Assembly: GCA_027596075.1 (NCBI GenBank)
Contig: JADGJC010000226.1
Span: forward strand, 2,323-50,621
Source: Rhizophlyctis rosea
Taxonomy: Eukaryota; Chytridiomycota; Chytridiomycetes; Rhizophlyctidales; Rhizophlyctidaceae
Length of the DNA: 48,299 nucleotides
Reading direction: 5' to 3'
Within the stretch, counting starts at the first letter, position 1, and every line of letters starts with the position of its first letter. Under the pieces are notes generated by a model. It did no database searches, was not told where the DNA came from, and saw only the letters and a list, made by a program, of their open reading frames with translations. This document shows, piece after piece, positions 23,031 to 34,200 of this stretch. A program made the position numbers and the translations under genes.

Positions 23031-23951
23031 GAAGGATGAACCTCGGGAAGAGTTATGATCGGTTGCTCAATGCGTCTGCATGACGGCGAAATAGAAAGGG
23101 TGCCTAGAGCAGTGAACTCGATGACACTTGTCGCTAGTTGCATTCCTACGTGACGTGTCAACCCTTTCTGTTTGGCTGAAGCTGTGTTACAAACACATGC
23201 CCGGCTGTGGGTATTTCCGTGGACATATGTGTCAGCAAGAGCCATGGAAGAAGTATGTCGGCTCCTATAAGCCAGTGGCCCGTTATGGGAAACCCCCACC
23301 GCCCGTCTTTCAATAGACCCGATTATGATCTCCCTTGGTTAGGTTTTGATGGTATGTTCGATCTTCTTGACTGAGCTACCGTCCCCATCTGAGGGAGGAC
23401 GTTGCCGATTTTCTTAGAAGAATGAGTTCAATTCCATTTCGAAATGGCCCGCGAAAAGCAGGCCGATGTCTCAAAACTCATATGGTCTTTTGTTGATGGT
23501 TGAACTAAAGTAGAAGCATTCGATAGTCCCCCTGTTGTTAAGTTTGTCATAAGTGGAGCGTTACTTTGAAGCGGTAACGGGCATTTGGGTATTGAACTTA
23601 TTGACCCTGTTCAATTGGCAGCATCGCGTCTGCTGCGCCATGTTTACACATGCCATGCCAAGCGATGGGCGGTGCCAATTTCTCGCTGGCAAGGCTGGCA
23701 AGGGCTGATGCCACGTCATCCCTGGTAAATACATGACCCGCCACATTGAAGTGGAAGGTTGTTGTTTCATTCTTGGCACCACTCTGGTACATATGTAACA
23801 CTGTTCATCACTGTGAGAAACTCTGCACAGATCTATCAGACACCTTTACCATTGCTATTTCCTCATATTAATCAGCGACTAAGATTGTCGCCACTATCGT
23901 CCTTGACTTCCTTGACGCCTATCACGTTCCCACCTGTAACCCCCACCAACG

Positions 23952-24897
23952 ATGTCCCTCTTCAACCAACTCGTTTACTACCTCCTCATCGTGGAGCTGG
24001 TCGTCTACCTCCTGACGCTGCTTCCACTTCACTTCGTGCCGGTTCAGACGTGCGTATTCATTTTCTCATCGTGTCGTTTCCCACTCTGATTGTCTCCTTT
24101 TCCCTTATTGGTCAACAGCCGGAAAAGTATCATGAACAAAACGCATGCGATCCTAAAACATGAATCGGTGGTCTGGGGCGGGCGTATCATCATCTTTATC
24201 GTAGCGGGCGTTTTCCTTGACACTATCAGCCGGCTATGGAAAATCGATGCGGAACTACACAAGGACGACCATGATGGACATCATCACCACCAAGTTGTGG
24301 GTGGAATTGGTAAGTCATCAATCAGAACGTCGAAGTATATTCGCGATCATCGATTGCAAGAAGTTTGGATGCTGATCTCTTTTCTTCCCCCTTCTTCATT
24401 TGTCATGTGTGTCAAAAGGTGACCTCCAACACAAAGCCCGCTTGGTGAGTTCATATTGGCAAATTGCTTCTCAGTACCCAATGCTCACATCATCATATTA
24501 CAGTTCTACGCTCAACGCAACCTCTACCTCTCGCTTTTTGCGATCTTCATGATTCGTGAGTGCCTTTTTCTTTTTGAATTTCCAAGCCATATGACTTATT
24601 CTTTACGAACCCACAGTCGTGCTTTACCGCCGCATGAAAGACATCTACCTCCATCTCGTCTTCCAGGAACAAAACGCAGAACTCCTCAAGAAGAACCGCC
24701 TTCAAAAGGGCGAACTTGAACGCCTATCGCTCGTTGCAGCTGACGCCATGACAACTTCCGCGGGACCTACCACCGCCGCCAAGGTTGAGACGCCTGTTGT
24801 TAAAGAGGTCAAATTGGATGAGACGAGCGAGGGGATCGAGTTGACGGAGGGGCCCAGGAAGCGGGCGGGCAAGGGAGAAACCGCGAAATCGGAGTAG
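23952..24897 (+). CDS. BAP29/BAP31-like (Yet) ER membrane protein
   Basis: Five exons (23952-24049, 24119-24309, 24419-24444, 24504-24555, 24617-24897) encode 215 residues. The start MSLFNQLVYYLLIVELVVYL matches the family. Three membrane helices follow: about 8-28, 48-68 (RIIIFIVAGVFLDTISRLW) and 104-122 (NLYLSLFAIFMILVLYRR). A His/Asp cluster (DDHDGHHHH) lies in the loop between helices 2 and 3, and a coiled coil follows (FQEQNAELLKKNRLQKGELE). The tail is cytosolic and charged. Family members are ER cargo receptors and quality-control proteins. No C-terminal KKxx retrieval motif is present; the protein ends in TAKSE. Exon 3 is 26 nt, and its acceptor is AAAAG rather than a pyrimidine-AG. 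The identification is good, but the split between BAP29, BAP31 and Yet1/3 types is not resolved. Confidence 0.9.
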
Positions 24898-25517
24898 TAC
24901 GGAGGATGGTGCTCCCAAAAGGAGGAAGGAAGGAAGGAAGTATGAAATGATCTTGCCTTGCTTGCGAGGCAGAGATAGCCGGGCGAAAGGGGTTGTACAG
25001 AAAGGAGTACCATCATGTATTCTTGTGTATATCTAATAATCAATGCTGTGACGCACTTTTTTGAAGATCACATTTTGCAAATATTAGCAGGCCGACACCA
25101 GACTTGTCAACGACAGCAGACGGCATCAAATTGAAGAGTACAGTGCTGTAAACATTTGGTTTCCGCGATTTCTCCAGTTGCTTGCATTGACAAACGATCG
25201 TATTGAACCTATTGATACTATGTGGCCATAGAGCTAACTCAACATTAGGCGAAAGACTGCTGTGAAAGAAAGCCCAGAAGAAACTATACCGATTCTTAGA
25301 TAGGAAGTCGGAATGATAACATGTGTGCCGTAGCATTTGCCACTGTTGCGGCAGCATTGCTGATTTTGCCCATTCAGGCGTATCAAATCGCGTGATGAGC
25401 CATCAATTTGTTGATCCAACAGTTTCGACCCCTCTTCTGTTCTTTACTCTTAGTTTTCCTTCCTACCATTCGTCGACTGCAACTTCAACAGCACCCGCCT
25501 TCATTTCAACCATCACG
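24898..25517. other. 620 bp intergenic region, nothing recognised
   Basis: This is the 3' flank of the BAP31-like gene and the upstream region of the next gene. It includes a short AGGA repeat tract near 24920-24940. I see no coding or RNA gene. Confidence 0.4.
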
Positions 25518-26491
25518 ATGTCGTTACCGATAGTCTCAGCAAAGCAGCCTTGGATGCAACACAGGCAAAAAGCACTATACGAAAACTGCAGTGTCTATTC
25601 GCCCTCTGGAATCTAATGTTCCGTTACTCGAGGTAATTTGCTTTCTGGGTGCCTTAGTCCTTCAGAACATTTCGGCACGGTTGTTTACCAACAAGCCTGC
25701 AGAAAAAAACTTGAATGGTATGTGAGTCGATTGCTCGCGCAATATATGAACGATAGTATGGATTCTATCCAACTGCTGTTCGAGCCACGAGGTGAAGGGC
25801 GGTCTGGAGGGAGAGGAGTGGTATTTGGAAGACAGACGTAACCAATGTGTGGTGTGCGGGGAGGAGGAAGCCTTGACCCTCCACCACGTCGGTATGTACT
25901 GTGGCAAATTTCTCATGCAGTCAATATGCGACAATGTAGCCAATACGTTACTGATAGAATCCTTCCAATCATACAGTACCATACTGCTACCGCCGCTACA
26001 TGCCCCTGAACATCAAATCCCATTCCAACCACGACGCCCTCCTCTGCACAATCTGCCACGACACCTACGAAACCCACGCCACATCCCTCAAACAAAAAAT
26101 CGCATCCGCGACCGGCATTCCCTTAGAAGGCTGAGGGTGGATCCACCACCCAGACCACCGCAGAATCCAATCCGCCTGCTCCGCACTAGAACGCTTCAAA
26201 CACAAAATACCACCCTCACGCATGGAAGAACTGGAATCCGCCGTCAGAACATTCTTCAACCTCCCAAGCGACCGACCCATAGACGCCGAGATCTTTGAAG
26301 AAGCACGTCAGTTGCCCGTGCTGTCGAAATCGGAGGATTTTGTGGAACATGGGGAGCATTACATTTCGCAAATGGATGAGGATGAGATGGATGACTTTGT
26401 GCGGATGTGGAGGAGGCATTTTTTGGATCATGCGCAACCTAGGTTTTTGAGTGCCACTTGGCGGGTGGATAATCCCATCGCAGCAACATGA
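25518..26491 (+). pseudogene. EXD2 C-terminal-domain-like HNH/zinc protein, broken
   Basis: The exons are 25518-25632, 25703-25891 and 25977-26491. The order of motifs follows the C-terminal part of animal EXD2: KALYENCSVYSPSG, then LMFRYSRKKLEWYVSR, then SIQLLFEPRGE, then EEWYLEDRRNQCVVCG and LTLHHVVPYCYRRYMPLN, and IKSHSNHDALLCTICHDTYE. The two CxxC pairs and the HH suggest a zinc-bound HNH-type fold. No exonuclease domain is present. Three lesions are visible. A base is missing at about 25611-25613, before LMFRY. A compensating extra base lies between about 25790 and 25810. A TGA at 26132-26134 sits between IPLEG and GWIHHP, where the frame otherwise continues to 26491. The exons are otherwise well formed, so the decay is recent or the sequence has local errors. 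The biological role of such stand-alone domains is unknown. Confidence 0.65.
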
Positions 26492-26736
26492 ACGTCACCC
26501 TCCTGATAGCCCTTTGAGACAATGTTTCTAATGATGGATACTTGCTTCTGCTAAGAGTGCATCATTTGCAGATATTACAATGGATGTGTCGGTCTTTGTA
26601 ACGTAACTTGGTGATGGTTCCACAGTACATAAAGCCGTACAGTATGCCCGCAACTGCGTCATTGCAGAAGCTCAAAATCCCTACGAAGAAAAAGCGTGAG
26701 CGTCAATGTTTGCCGGAAACTGTACGCCAATGGTGT

Positions 26737-28039
26737 TTACCGCAAATCACCCTGCGCAAAGGGCCCCCCAACAATCGCAATGATCATGTTCAATCCGGCA
26801 ATCCTAGGTTCCACCTCCTTTACGCCCTGCGCAGCCAATCTAGCCCGTATCCGCCGGCACTTCCTACACATTTCCCGAACAACCGAGATTTCGTCCCCTG
26901 TGAGGAGGGGATCGATCCTTGCAAGAAGCGCAAACAGCCATCGCAGCTGCTGGTTGGTAACATCATCATTGGATAACCATTGGAGATGGTATTTCAGAAG
27001 TTGGATCGCCTGTCCCTGCGTAAGATATGCTACTAGGTCGAGGTATGGGTCGGTGTCCACTTCGTCAAGGGAAGGTCCTTCATCTTCGAAAGTATGCTCT
27101 ACTTTCTGTTTCTTTGCGGGTGGAGGAGGCGAAGTTTCGTTCGTGACGCGCAAATGGACCGAAAGTGGTTGTTCAGTTTCGTTTTGATCTTCCATATTAT
27201 CGGATGTTTCTTCATCCACAACTCCAGCAGAGGCCTCCGCAACCCCATCCTCTTCCTCTTCTATTTCCCCTTCCTCTACTCCCTCTTCTTCTGCTATGAC
27301 AGGTTGCAGATCCTCATATGTAGCAGTATCTACTTCCATAGCTTCGGTGAATGCAGGTTCATCTGCTGCAGATTGTGTGGCACGCTCTTTTCTGCGTGTC
27401 GCCTTTTGTGCGCGCAATTCGCGTGAGGTTTTTGTGGTAGACTCTCCGTAGCAAAAGACTCGCCATGCGCGATCGCCCTTCGGTGGAACTTCAAAGGGTC
27501 TTTCGAATTCATATTGTCGTTGGACACATTGAGCTACTACCTGAAGTGAACGAAGTGCTCAGTCGAGACCAGAAGGTGTTTCTCAAAAAGAATGGCATCA
27601 ATCCTACATTGCGCAGTTTCTCAAATTTGTCCAGGAACGTTCTTTCCCATTCTTGCGAAGGCTTGTATACGGCGGGCACGTCGTCACCTTCCTGGAAACC
27701 GCCGCGGAAGACGTCGCGCACGTTGGGTATGTCAGAGTTGGATGCCTTCTCGAAAATTGGGATAGCTGAGGTGGGAGCAACCACGACTTGTGGGCAGGCA
27801 GCCGCCTCTTGCCTAATTTCAAAAAAGTCAAACTCCGGCCACAGGAATTGAGTTGCTCATAGAATATGAGCTCACCGAACCAATCGCAAATAGTGACTGG
27901 CTGACATTGGTGTGTCTCCAGCGTCAGACGGTGTGTCGCCAGTGTCGTCTAAAGGCAGCGCCCGTTTCTTCAACGCTTCGTCGTCGTCGAAGTAGTCGTT
28001 CATACGCGTTGACTGAAATGTGTATGTTCGGTGTGACAT
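26737..28039 (-). CDS. Gemin2 / SIP1 family, SMN complex subunit
   Basis: Three exons (28039-27876, 27812-27608, 27540-26737) give 390 residues, or 378 from the second ATG at 28003. That second start (MNDYFDDDEALKKRALPL) looks more like the family N-terminus. Conserved blocks are SASHYLRLVRQEAAACPQVVVA, followed by PSQEWERTFLDKFEKLR and ERPFEVPPKGDRAWRVFCYG. The C-terminal helical core LRWLFALLARIDPLLTGDEIS then leads into VREMCRKCRRIRARL. A long acidic Glu/Asp linker (about 205-290) separates the two halves. Gemin2 binds the Sm pentamer and SMN in the cytoplasm during spliceosomal snRNP assembly. Its presence fits an intron-rich genome. The next gene on this strand starts more than 1 kb upstream, and the neighbour downstream is convergent. 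Confidence 0.92.
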
Positions 28040-29062
28040 CTTGGAGCAAGTCGCGGAAGGAAGTAAGATTCAAGAGAAGCAGGCAAAAAGCGCAGCTCCT
28101 TCAAAAGCCCACCACGGTCGCGCGTCGCGGCGTTATGTGGCTGATGCCACATGCTGCGCCATTAAATGCGCCACGTCCATGGTCCTCAAGTTTCCACCAA
28201 TCTTTGTTTCCATTCTCACCCTTCGTTCTTCCACTAAATTCATCTGGCCAGATCTGCAAACCATACACAGTCAAAACACGTCCTTGTCGGAAAGTGCGAT
28301 TCGTTCAACCCAACTTCAGTACCTGGCTGCAAGGCTGGGGCCATACTGTCGTTCACCCGATGAAGGGGTGGATTGCGCGGCTGCGTGTTTGGGCAAGCAA
28401 ACACCGTACTGGATGATGCTAAGAACAAATTACACTCGGCCGGTGTGCAGTGTCCATCCTGACCCAATCCAGTACCTCGCACTAAAGAGGGGCCCACTAC
28501 TTACTCTGCTTAGACCTCCCTGAGGTGTTCCCCATCTGTTTCCAATGGGGGACCGTACGGCAGAGGGGCTTGTGTTCGCGTTAGTGAGCCTTGCTGGTTG
28601 ATGCTAAGGGATGGATGTTGCGCAAGTGGGTTCGATTCCCACCAAGGACCATCATGAACGTGTGTGTTTGCAAGTCAGACAAGGGCGAGTGTCTGGTATT
28701 ATGATGGACTATGATGCTCCTTATGCTTGACGGGTTTCCAACAATGGAACTGTTCCACTCGTGAGTCGTTTGCACTTGTGCCAGCTTGTCAATACTCTCG
28801 TTCGTCGGAATGTGTGCGCCGAAAAGCTCTTGATAGTGATGCAGGAACCTTTAGCACACACGACCGTGACCATGAAGGCGCCTGACCATCCTGACGTGGC
28901 TGCCTTTCAATTCCATTCAGCACTCTTATGATAGTCGAATATTGTATCCCACCTTAAACTTGATACAGTTCAATATCCTTCGATCTACAACCAAATATAC
29001 ATACATACAAAACAAAATTAATACATTCGTAAACCCTGGCCGACACAGTTTCTCCCCAATCA
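28040..29062. other. 1.0 kb intergenic region
   Basis: Apart from the tRNA-like remnant at 28587-28650, I see nothing supported here. The frames of 85-187 residues between 28040 and 28523 have no recognisable motif. Confidence 0.4.
28587..28650 (+). other. tRNA-like 3' fragment with perfect T-arm (B box)
   Basis: GTGGG-TTCGATT-CCCAC at 28626-28642 is a perfect five-pair T-arm, and GGTTCGATTCC (28629-28639) fits the RNA polymerase III B box. It is followed by CAAGGAC, which pairs five of seven positions with AGCCTTG at 28587-28593. The space between is about 9 bases too short for a normal D-arm plus anticodon arm, and I find no proper A box. This is probably a degenerate tRNA or a short tRNA-derived repeat, not a working tRNA gene. 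Confidence 0.3.
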
Positions 29063-30452
29063 TCAAAAAACTCCCCTCCCCGCCAACGGAGACACCGACC
29101 CACCCCTCCTTGCGGCCGCCGAAGGTGACAACGGAGGCTCACTAACTCTCCGCTTCTCCTTCCGTGCGGCCATCATCTTGCTCAACGCCGGATACTTCTT
29201 CTCATTCTCCGCATTGCTCAGCCGGTCTTCCGGAGGCAACAGTGTGTCGAGCTTCTCTAATGACGATAATACGCCACGGAGCGCTGCATTGGTTTTTTCC
29301 GCTTGCTTTTTGATATTCGATACTGTGTGGATCCATCGTAAGTTATGGAGGCTTCGGCGCAGAACTGACACAAAGCCCATAACTCACAAGCGGACAGTTG
29401 CTCTCCCTGTAATTTCGCCTGATAACACCGATTGCTTACAGTATTGGCAAGTTTGGCGCAATATTCGTCCATATTAATCATACTTTCATTGAGAAGTCTC
29501 TATCATCATATATCGGTCATCATGAATGGATCATTCGCTTCTCTGGACACATGGAGCTCAATCTCACCTGATCTCGCGCGACATCCGTTGCGCATTGACG
29601 CATGTGCGTCGCACAGCGAGAATAGATTGCTTCGATCGGTGATGGGTCTATGGAGACTGATTGAAAGGGATATGAGTTTTGCATTTCAGCCATAGTGAAG
29701 CATGCAAGAAGTGAGTTGCTGGCGAGACGAACTAACATTCTGAATCAGTTCTAGATCTTGACCCCGACTGGAAAAGGCCTCCCCAGTTAAAGCCAGGTTG
29801 GAGGGAGGACTTTATGAGCGGATCAAACTATGGGGAGTACACGTTCGATCAGCCGATGAGAATGTGAGACTTCACAAACGAGGGATAGCGCAACGAACCC
29901 TAGGGATTCTATACAATGCTTCCAAATCAGGATCCAGCCCCGATATGTCCGCTTTCATGACCGTTATAATCCCATCTTTCGACTCTGCCGGACCACCACC
30001 CCGTGCCAACGTGCCGCTTCTATTTGAAAGCCCCGAGGAAGACTGAGACGCGTTCCCCCCGCCCAATGGCTCCTTATCCTTCAAGGAAAGGAAGCTCAGC
30101 GGCTCACTGACGGCTGCTGCTATGGCATCGGTGAGGGCGGTCGGGTTTGGAAAGAAAGGTATGGATGAGAGGTAGTTGGAAGTGGAGGATTGTGGGACTG
30201 GCGGTGCATTAGGTGGTGTTGATTGCTCTAGTGAAGTTGGGGTTGCGCTGGAAGGGAGGGAAGTATTTGCAAAGGACGACTCTGGTGGGCGGGGTGGAAG
30301 AGGTGGAGGAAGGTCTGTGATTGAGACTGAGGATCGTGCGTCCTGCTTTGCAGACCAAAATTTGAAAGTTATTGCGAGATTTAGTTTTTGAGACGTCGAG
30401 ATACAGCACTTGCCTCTATTGAAGCCTCGACGGGTTCTTCACTAGAGGACAT
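29063..30452 (-). CDS. BORC complex subunit 5 (BORCS5/myrlysin)-like protein
   Basis: The exons are 30452-30414, 30342-29899, 29827-29737, 29656-29568, 29499-29388 and 29322-29063, giving 344 residues. The central and C-terminal parts follow BORCS5 (LOH1CR12 family): DPDLEALYRIPRFDPLIKSSL, then IEAIYSRCATHMRQCATDVARD, MDEYCAKLANT, and AALRGVLSSLEKLDTLLPPED. These form the coiled-coil core. The N-terminal 150 residues are an added Ser/Pro-rich region, and the Gly2 myristoylation site of animal BORCS5 is absent (MSSSEEP). BORC links lysosomes to kinesin through Arl8 and so sets lysosome position. The first intron begins GAG|GCAAGT, a classical GC-AG donor, because no GT donor keeps phase. Exon 3 overlaps a plus-strand frame that also reads like protein, but only the minus model has continuous phase and homology. 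Confidence 0.75.
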
Positions 30453-31264
30453 TGAGAACCTTTGAAGCAAATTCTAGTGTGAGAAAGTGAAAACGTCATC
30501 AGAACCATTGGTCGTCGATTCACGGCCCCAGGCCCAGGCAGTGACCTGGCGCAGCTGGTGTGATCATTCGTGGTTGCCAAATCTCAGCAGGTTCAACGCC
30601 AGGGTCCTTTGCACCACCTGTCCAGGCAAAAGAGCCAAAAAAACGGAATTCGACTTTGCGCCTGATGCCTCTGGATTAACTGACGGCACCTTTAGACAAA
30701 CAACCATCCAATGAGCCCTTAAAGTCATGAAATTTGATGAAATAAGGTCCATGCGTGCGCGACCCAGCAAACCGCGGTTGGTAAACCATAATGATGAGAA
30801 GTTTATAAACAGAAGTGTAGCTTTCCATATAGCAGCGTGAAGATCACGGTGCAAATTCACTGATGCCTTCCCTGTTGGTCGCTGGAGGCCCTCACCATAC
30901 GAGGCTTACACTAGCAGGAAAGTCACGATGTTGACATATCTCCTGAACGAGAGAAAACCATTCAATCTACGACACAGAATGGCAAAATAAAACGAGTAGT
31001 CCCCCTCCTTTTAGGCAACAAAGTTGAAAATGTCTGTACAAAATACCCTCCCCTCCAAATTCTCTGCAGCCCATCGGACTGTCATCGAAAAGCTAAACCT
31101 CCAACTATTAAAAAATCAAAAGATATCAATACTATGTAACGAACCAAAGACCCATCAAAAGCCCAAAACGAAACGAAACACAAGCTTCATGTCACGCATA
31201 GACACAGATGACAGAACCCTCCCATAATGCACCCGATCCCGACCATGTCAACCTCATTCCAAAA
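30453..31264. other. 812 bp intergenic region, nothing recognised
   Basis: This is the upstream region of the BORCS5-like gene and the 3' flank of the DUF2433-RRM gene. Only short frames without motifs occur. Confidence 0.4.
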
Positions 31265-34200
31265 TCACAAGGGTTTCAACCACCCAATCCCATCTCCCAT
31301 AGGACCCCAAATCGCCGCGTCCTCCCTCCTCCCCCCGCCGTCACTTACAAACCCCTCCTCGGAAACCCATCCAGCCATCCCCCCAACCCTCATCCCATCG
31401 CCCCCGTCCACAAGCCCCAAGCTCGCCCCAGCCCCACTGCCTATTCCCCCTCCGCTTATACTACGACCTCGAAGGTCATCCGCGGCTCCCCATCCAGGAC
31501 GGAAGCCATACACCCCGCCACCGCCTCCATAGGCCGAGGCAGAAATGTCCCGATCGCGGCTGGACATCCCCGCCAAATTGCCCATACTTTTCGGTCGTCT
31601 CAACCCCGGTCCAGCGGAAGGAAGGACACCACTAGGAGGTGCCCACACGCTGCCCTCTCCACCATCGCCACCACTCAACGCCATCCAACCCAACGCAGGA
31701 CTGGCTCCCGCACTAACGCTTCCCAAAGGAGACGTCATCGCGCTGCTAGCCGCACTCGTGCTCGTCAATGGAAGGTCAGAGTGCGAACTCAGATGGGACG
31801 ACAAAACATTGGGGGACAGACCCAAACTCCCCACACTCCCACTCCTACTCCTATGCTGTTGCTCGCGTTGCTGCTGTTGTTGTTGCTGTTGGTGCATCAA
31901 CCCCTTCATCCCCCCTCCCGTCCCTCCACTCCAAACTCCCGATGCTCCCGCAATGGGACTGGCAGCCCACGTCTGGCTAGCGCGTCTCCTGATCCCATTA
32001 CCATGCGCGGGGCTACCCTCCGCGGTTCCCATGCCAGTCGAATTACCCCCGTTGCCCATGCCCCACTTGAAACCGCCAACCGGGACTTGTATCTCCGTCT
32101 CGGGCGTTGTCCAGCCGCTACCGACACCAGATGGCGTCGACGTCCCGCTGCCCCAGGCTTCCGCCGATTTGGATTTGATCATGCCGCCAAAGTTGAGCGG
32201 ATGAGATACTGTAGGCGGGATTTGGGGGTGGTGATGCTGTTGAGGGTGTGCCCAAGTGGGATCGAACATGCCGGCAGAGACCGTACCTATGGCCGAAGCG
32301 GTAGTGGTCGGATCCGACAGGGATACCGAAACAACTGGCACACCATTCATTCCCACTATTGTCCGATCTTCTAACACACGCTGCTGCTGCCGTTCCAATG
32401 GGTTCACTTCCTCCGTTCCCTCCGCCACTGTAGCCATCCCCGCCCCGACCGGAACTCTCCTTTTCTCCACAACACCTTTCAACGGCGTTGGGACTGGCGC
32501 CGCTCCCCAACCCCCGTTTCCACCGGCCTTTCTAACCCCAACGTCAGCCCCGCCCCCACCCTCCTCCCCCACAACCCCACGCCGTTCCCACGCCGCTCCC
32601 GTAGAAAAGCGCGATCCGGCCCTCCTTGGCGGCGAATTCCAACTCGTCTGTGCCGAGTCCGGTTGCGTGTTCCATCCTGCCGGCGCGGCCGCCGATAGGG
32701 TGCTTGTGCCCCATTGCTGGGATTGTTGAGACTGGGGATCGTCCGACTTTAGATTTGGTGTTGCGCCGGGCTGGTGTGCTTCCCATTGGGCTCCAAGACA
32801 AAATGAAGCGGAACGCGGACGGAAGTGGGCATCTGTGGTGGCGTTCATGCGTGCATTTAGAGAGGAGGAGCTGCTTCGATGACTGAGAGTATATGATGGG
32901 TGAAACGTCGGTATCGCACTGTAGCGAAGATTTCAGGAGCAAAGGGGTAATACATACCTCAGAGAGTTGTTATCCCCATCCTTTTCTTTTTGCCTCTTCA
33001 ATCGATCTGGAACCTCATGTTTAGAAATCATTTGTGAGCTATGTTTGACCCGTCACTCACTTGGATCATACTCGATCTTTAACCTCGTCCCACGCAACCG
33101 CTGCACCAGTTCCCATAAGCATGTGCACTGAAACAGATTGCATCCCGATAGCATACCTCTCCACTCAATTTCAAGACTTTGTCCAGGGCGAACTGATCCT
33201 CCACATCAACATAAGCGCATGGTCGCTTATCTGGTTCATCGTCCGACAGACGAATGCGGAGCACCTTGAACAAATACGATTAACGTCTGCACACTGTGGA
33301 CAACAAGATGGCATGCGTGTATTGCTTACCGGCACATTCCTAAAGTGAACTCTGAGCTCTTCTTCAGTTGTTCCATCGGGTAAGTTCCCAACCCATACAA
33401 CCATTCCAGGAGACGGCTATTGGGTCCTGTTATTCGGCCGAACAACTTCAGCAAATGACTTGAGGCAAGTTTTCCTACCTCAAAACTCCCACTGGTATCA
33501 TCGCTACAAGCCGAAAAGTTATCCCCCCTACCTCCCCTTGAACTTTCCACTCTACCGTCCCATCCACCGCCACCACGACCACCGACCCTCTCTATCATTC
33601 CATTGCTTCTCTTCCTCCCACTCGCCAACATCTGCACACTCCCTCCTTCCTCCCTCCAACTTCCCATCGGTCCGGGAACGACCGGCGCATGCTCCCATTC
33701 GGGACTAACAGGTCCCGATGCCGGTCGCGAATAAACCCTCGGCGTAATCACCGGTTCCCGCCGGAACGAAGAAAGCGAGTCCAGAGATTTGGAGTTTGAA
33801 AGGCGGCGGGGGAGGAGTCCTTGGTTTTGAGTGGGCCGCGGGTTTGTGTCAGCAAAGGCTGTTGGGAGGGAGGGCGGTGTGATAGTTGGGATGTGCTGAC
33901 GGTGGTTGTAGTGGCTGTGGGTAGGTGGGATGGATGCATAGACGTGGAGATCGCTTGCTTGTGGTGATGAGTGAGGGGGACGGGATTCGCCGTTTGTGCC
34001 GAGTCCGGGTGGAGTTTGAGGTGATTGTATATTCCGCCGGGAAAGTCCTATCGATAACAACATCAGTGACCATATTTGTCTTTGCAAAGTGGCGTGTACG
34101 GACCCTCAGAATATAGTTCCTGTTTCAGGTGATTCGCTTCCCATTTGAATACCGCGTGTGCATCCGCCATTTTTGGGAGGAGACCATAAACCAGGCCTTG

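Noticed and set aside
26132..26134. TGA read as selenocysteine in the EXD2-like gene
   Set aside because: No SECIS-like element was recognised, the position is not a redox motif, and two other lesions occur in the same gene.
29760..29867. Plus-strand frame reading LDPDWKRPPQLKPGWREDF, which looks protein-like
   Set aside because: It lies antisense to exon 3 of the BORCS5-like gene. I found no plus-strand start or upstream exon, and the minus strand has phase and homology.
31208..32374. 388-codon plus-strand frame
   Set aside because: It is antisense to the last exon of the DUF2433-RRM gene, whose frame continues in phase from 13 upstream exons.
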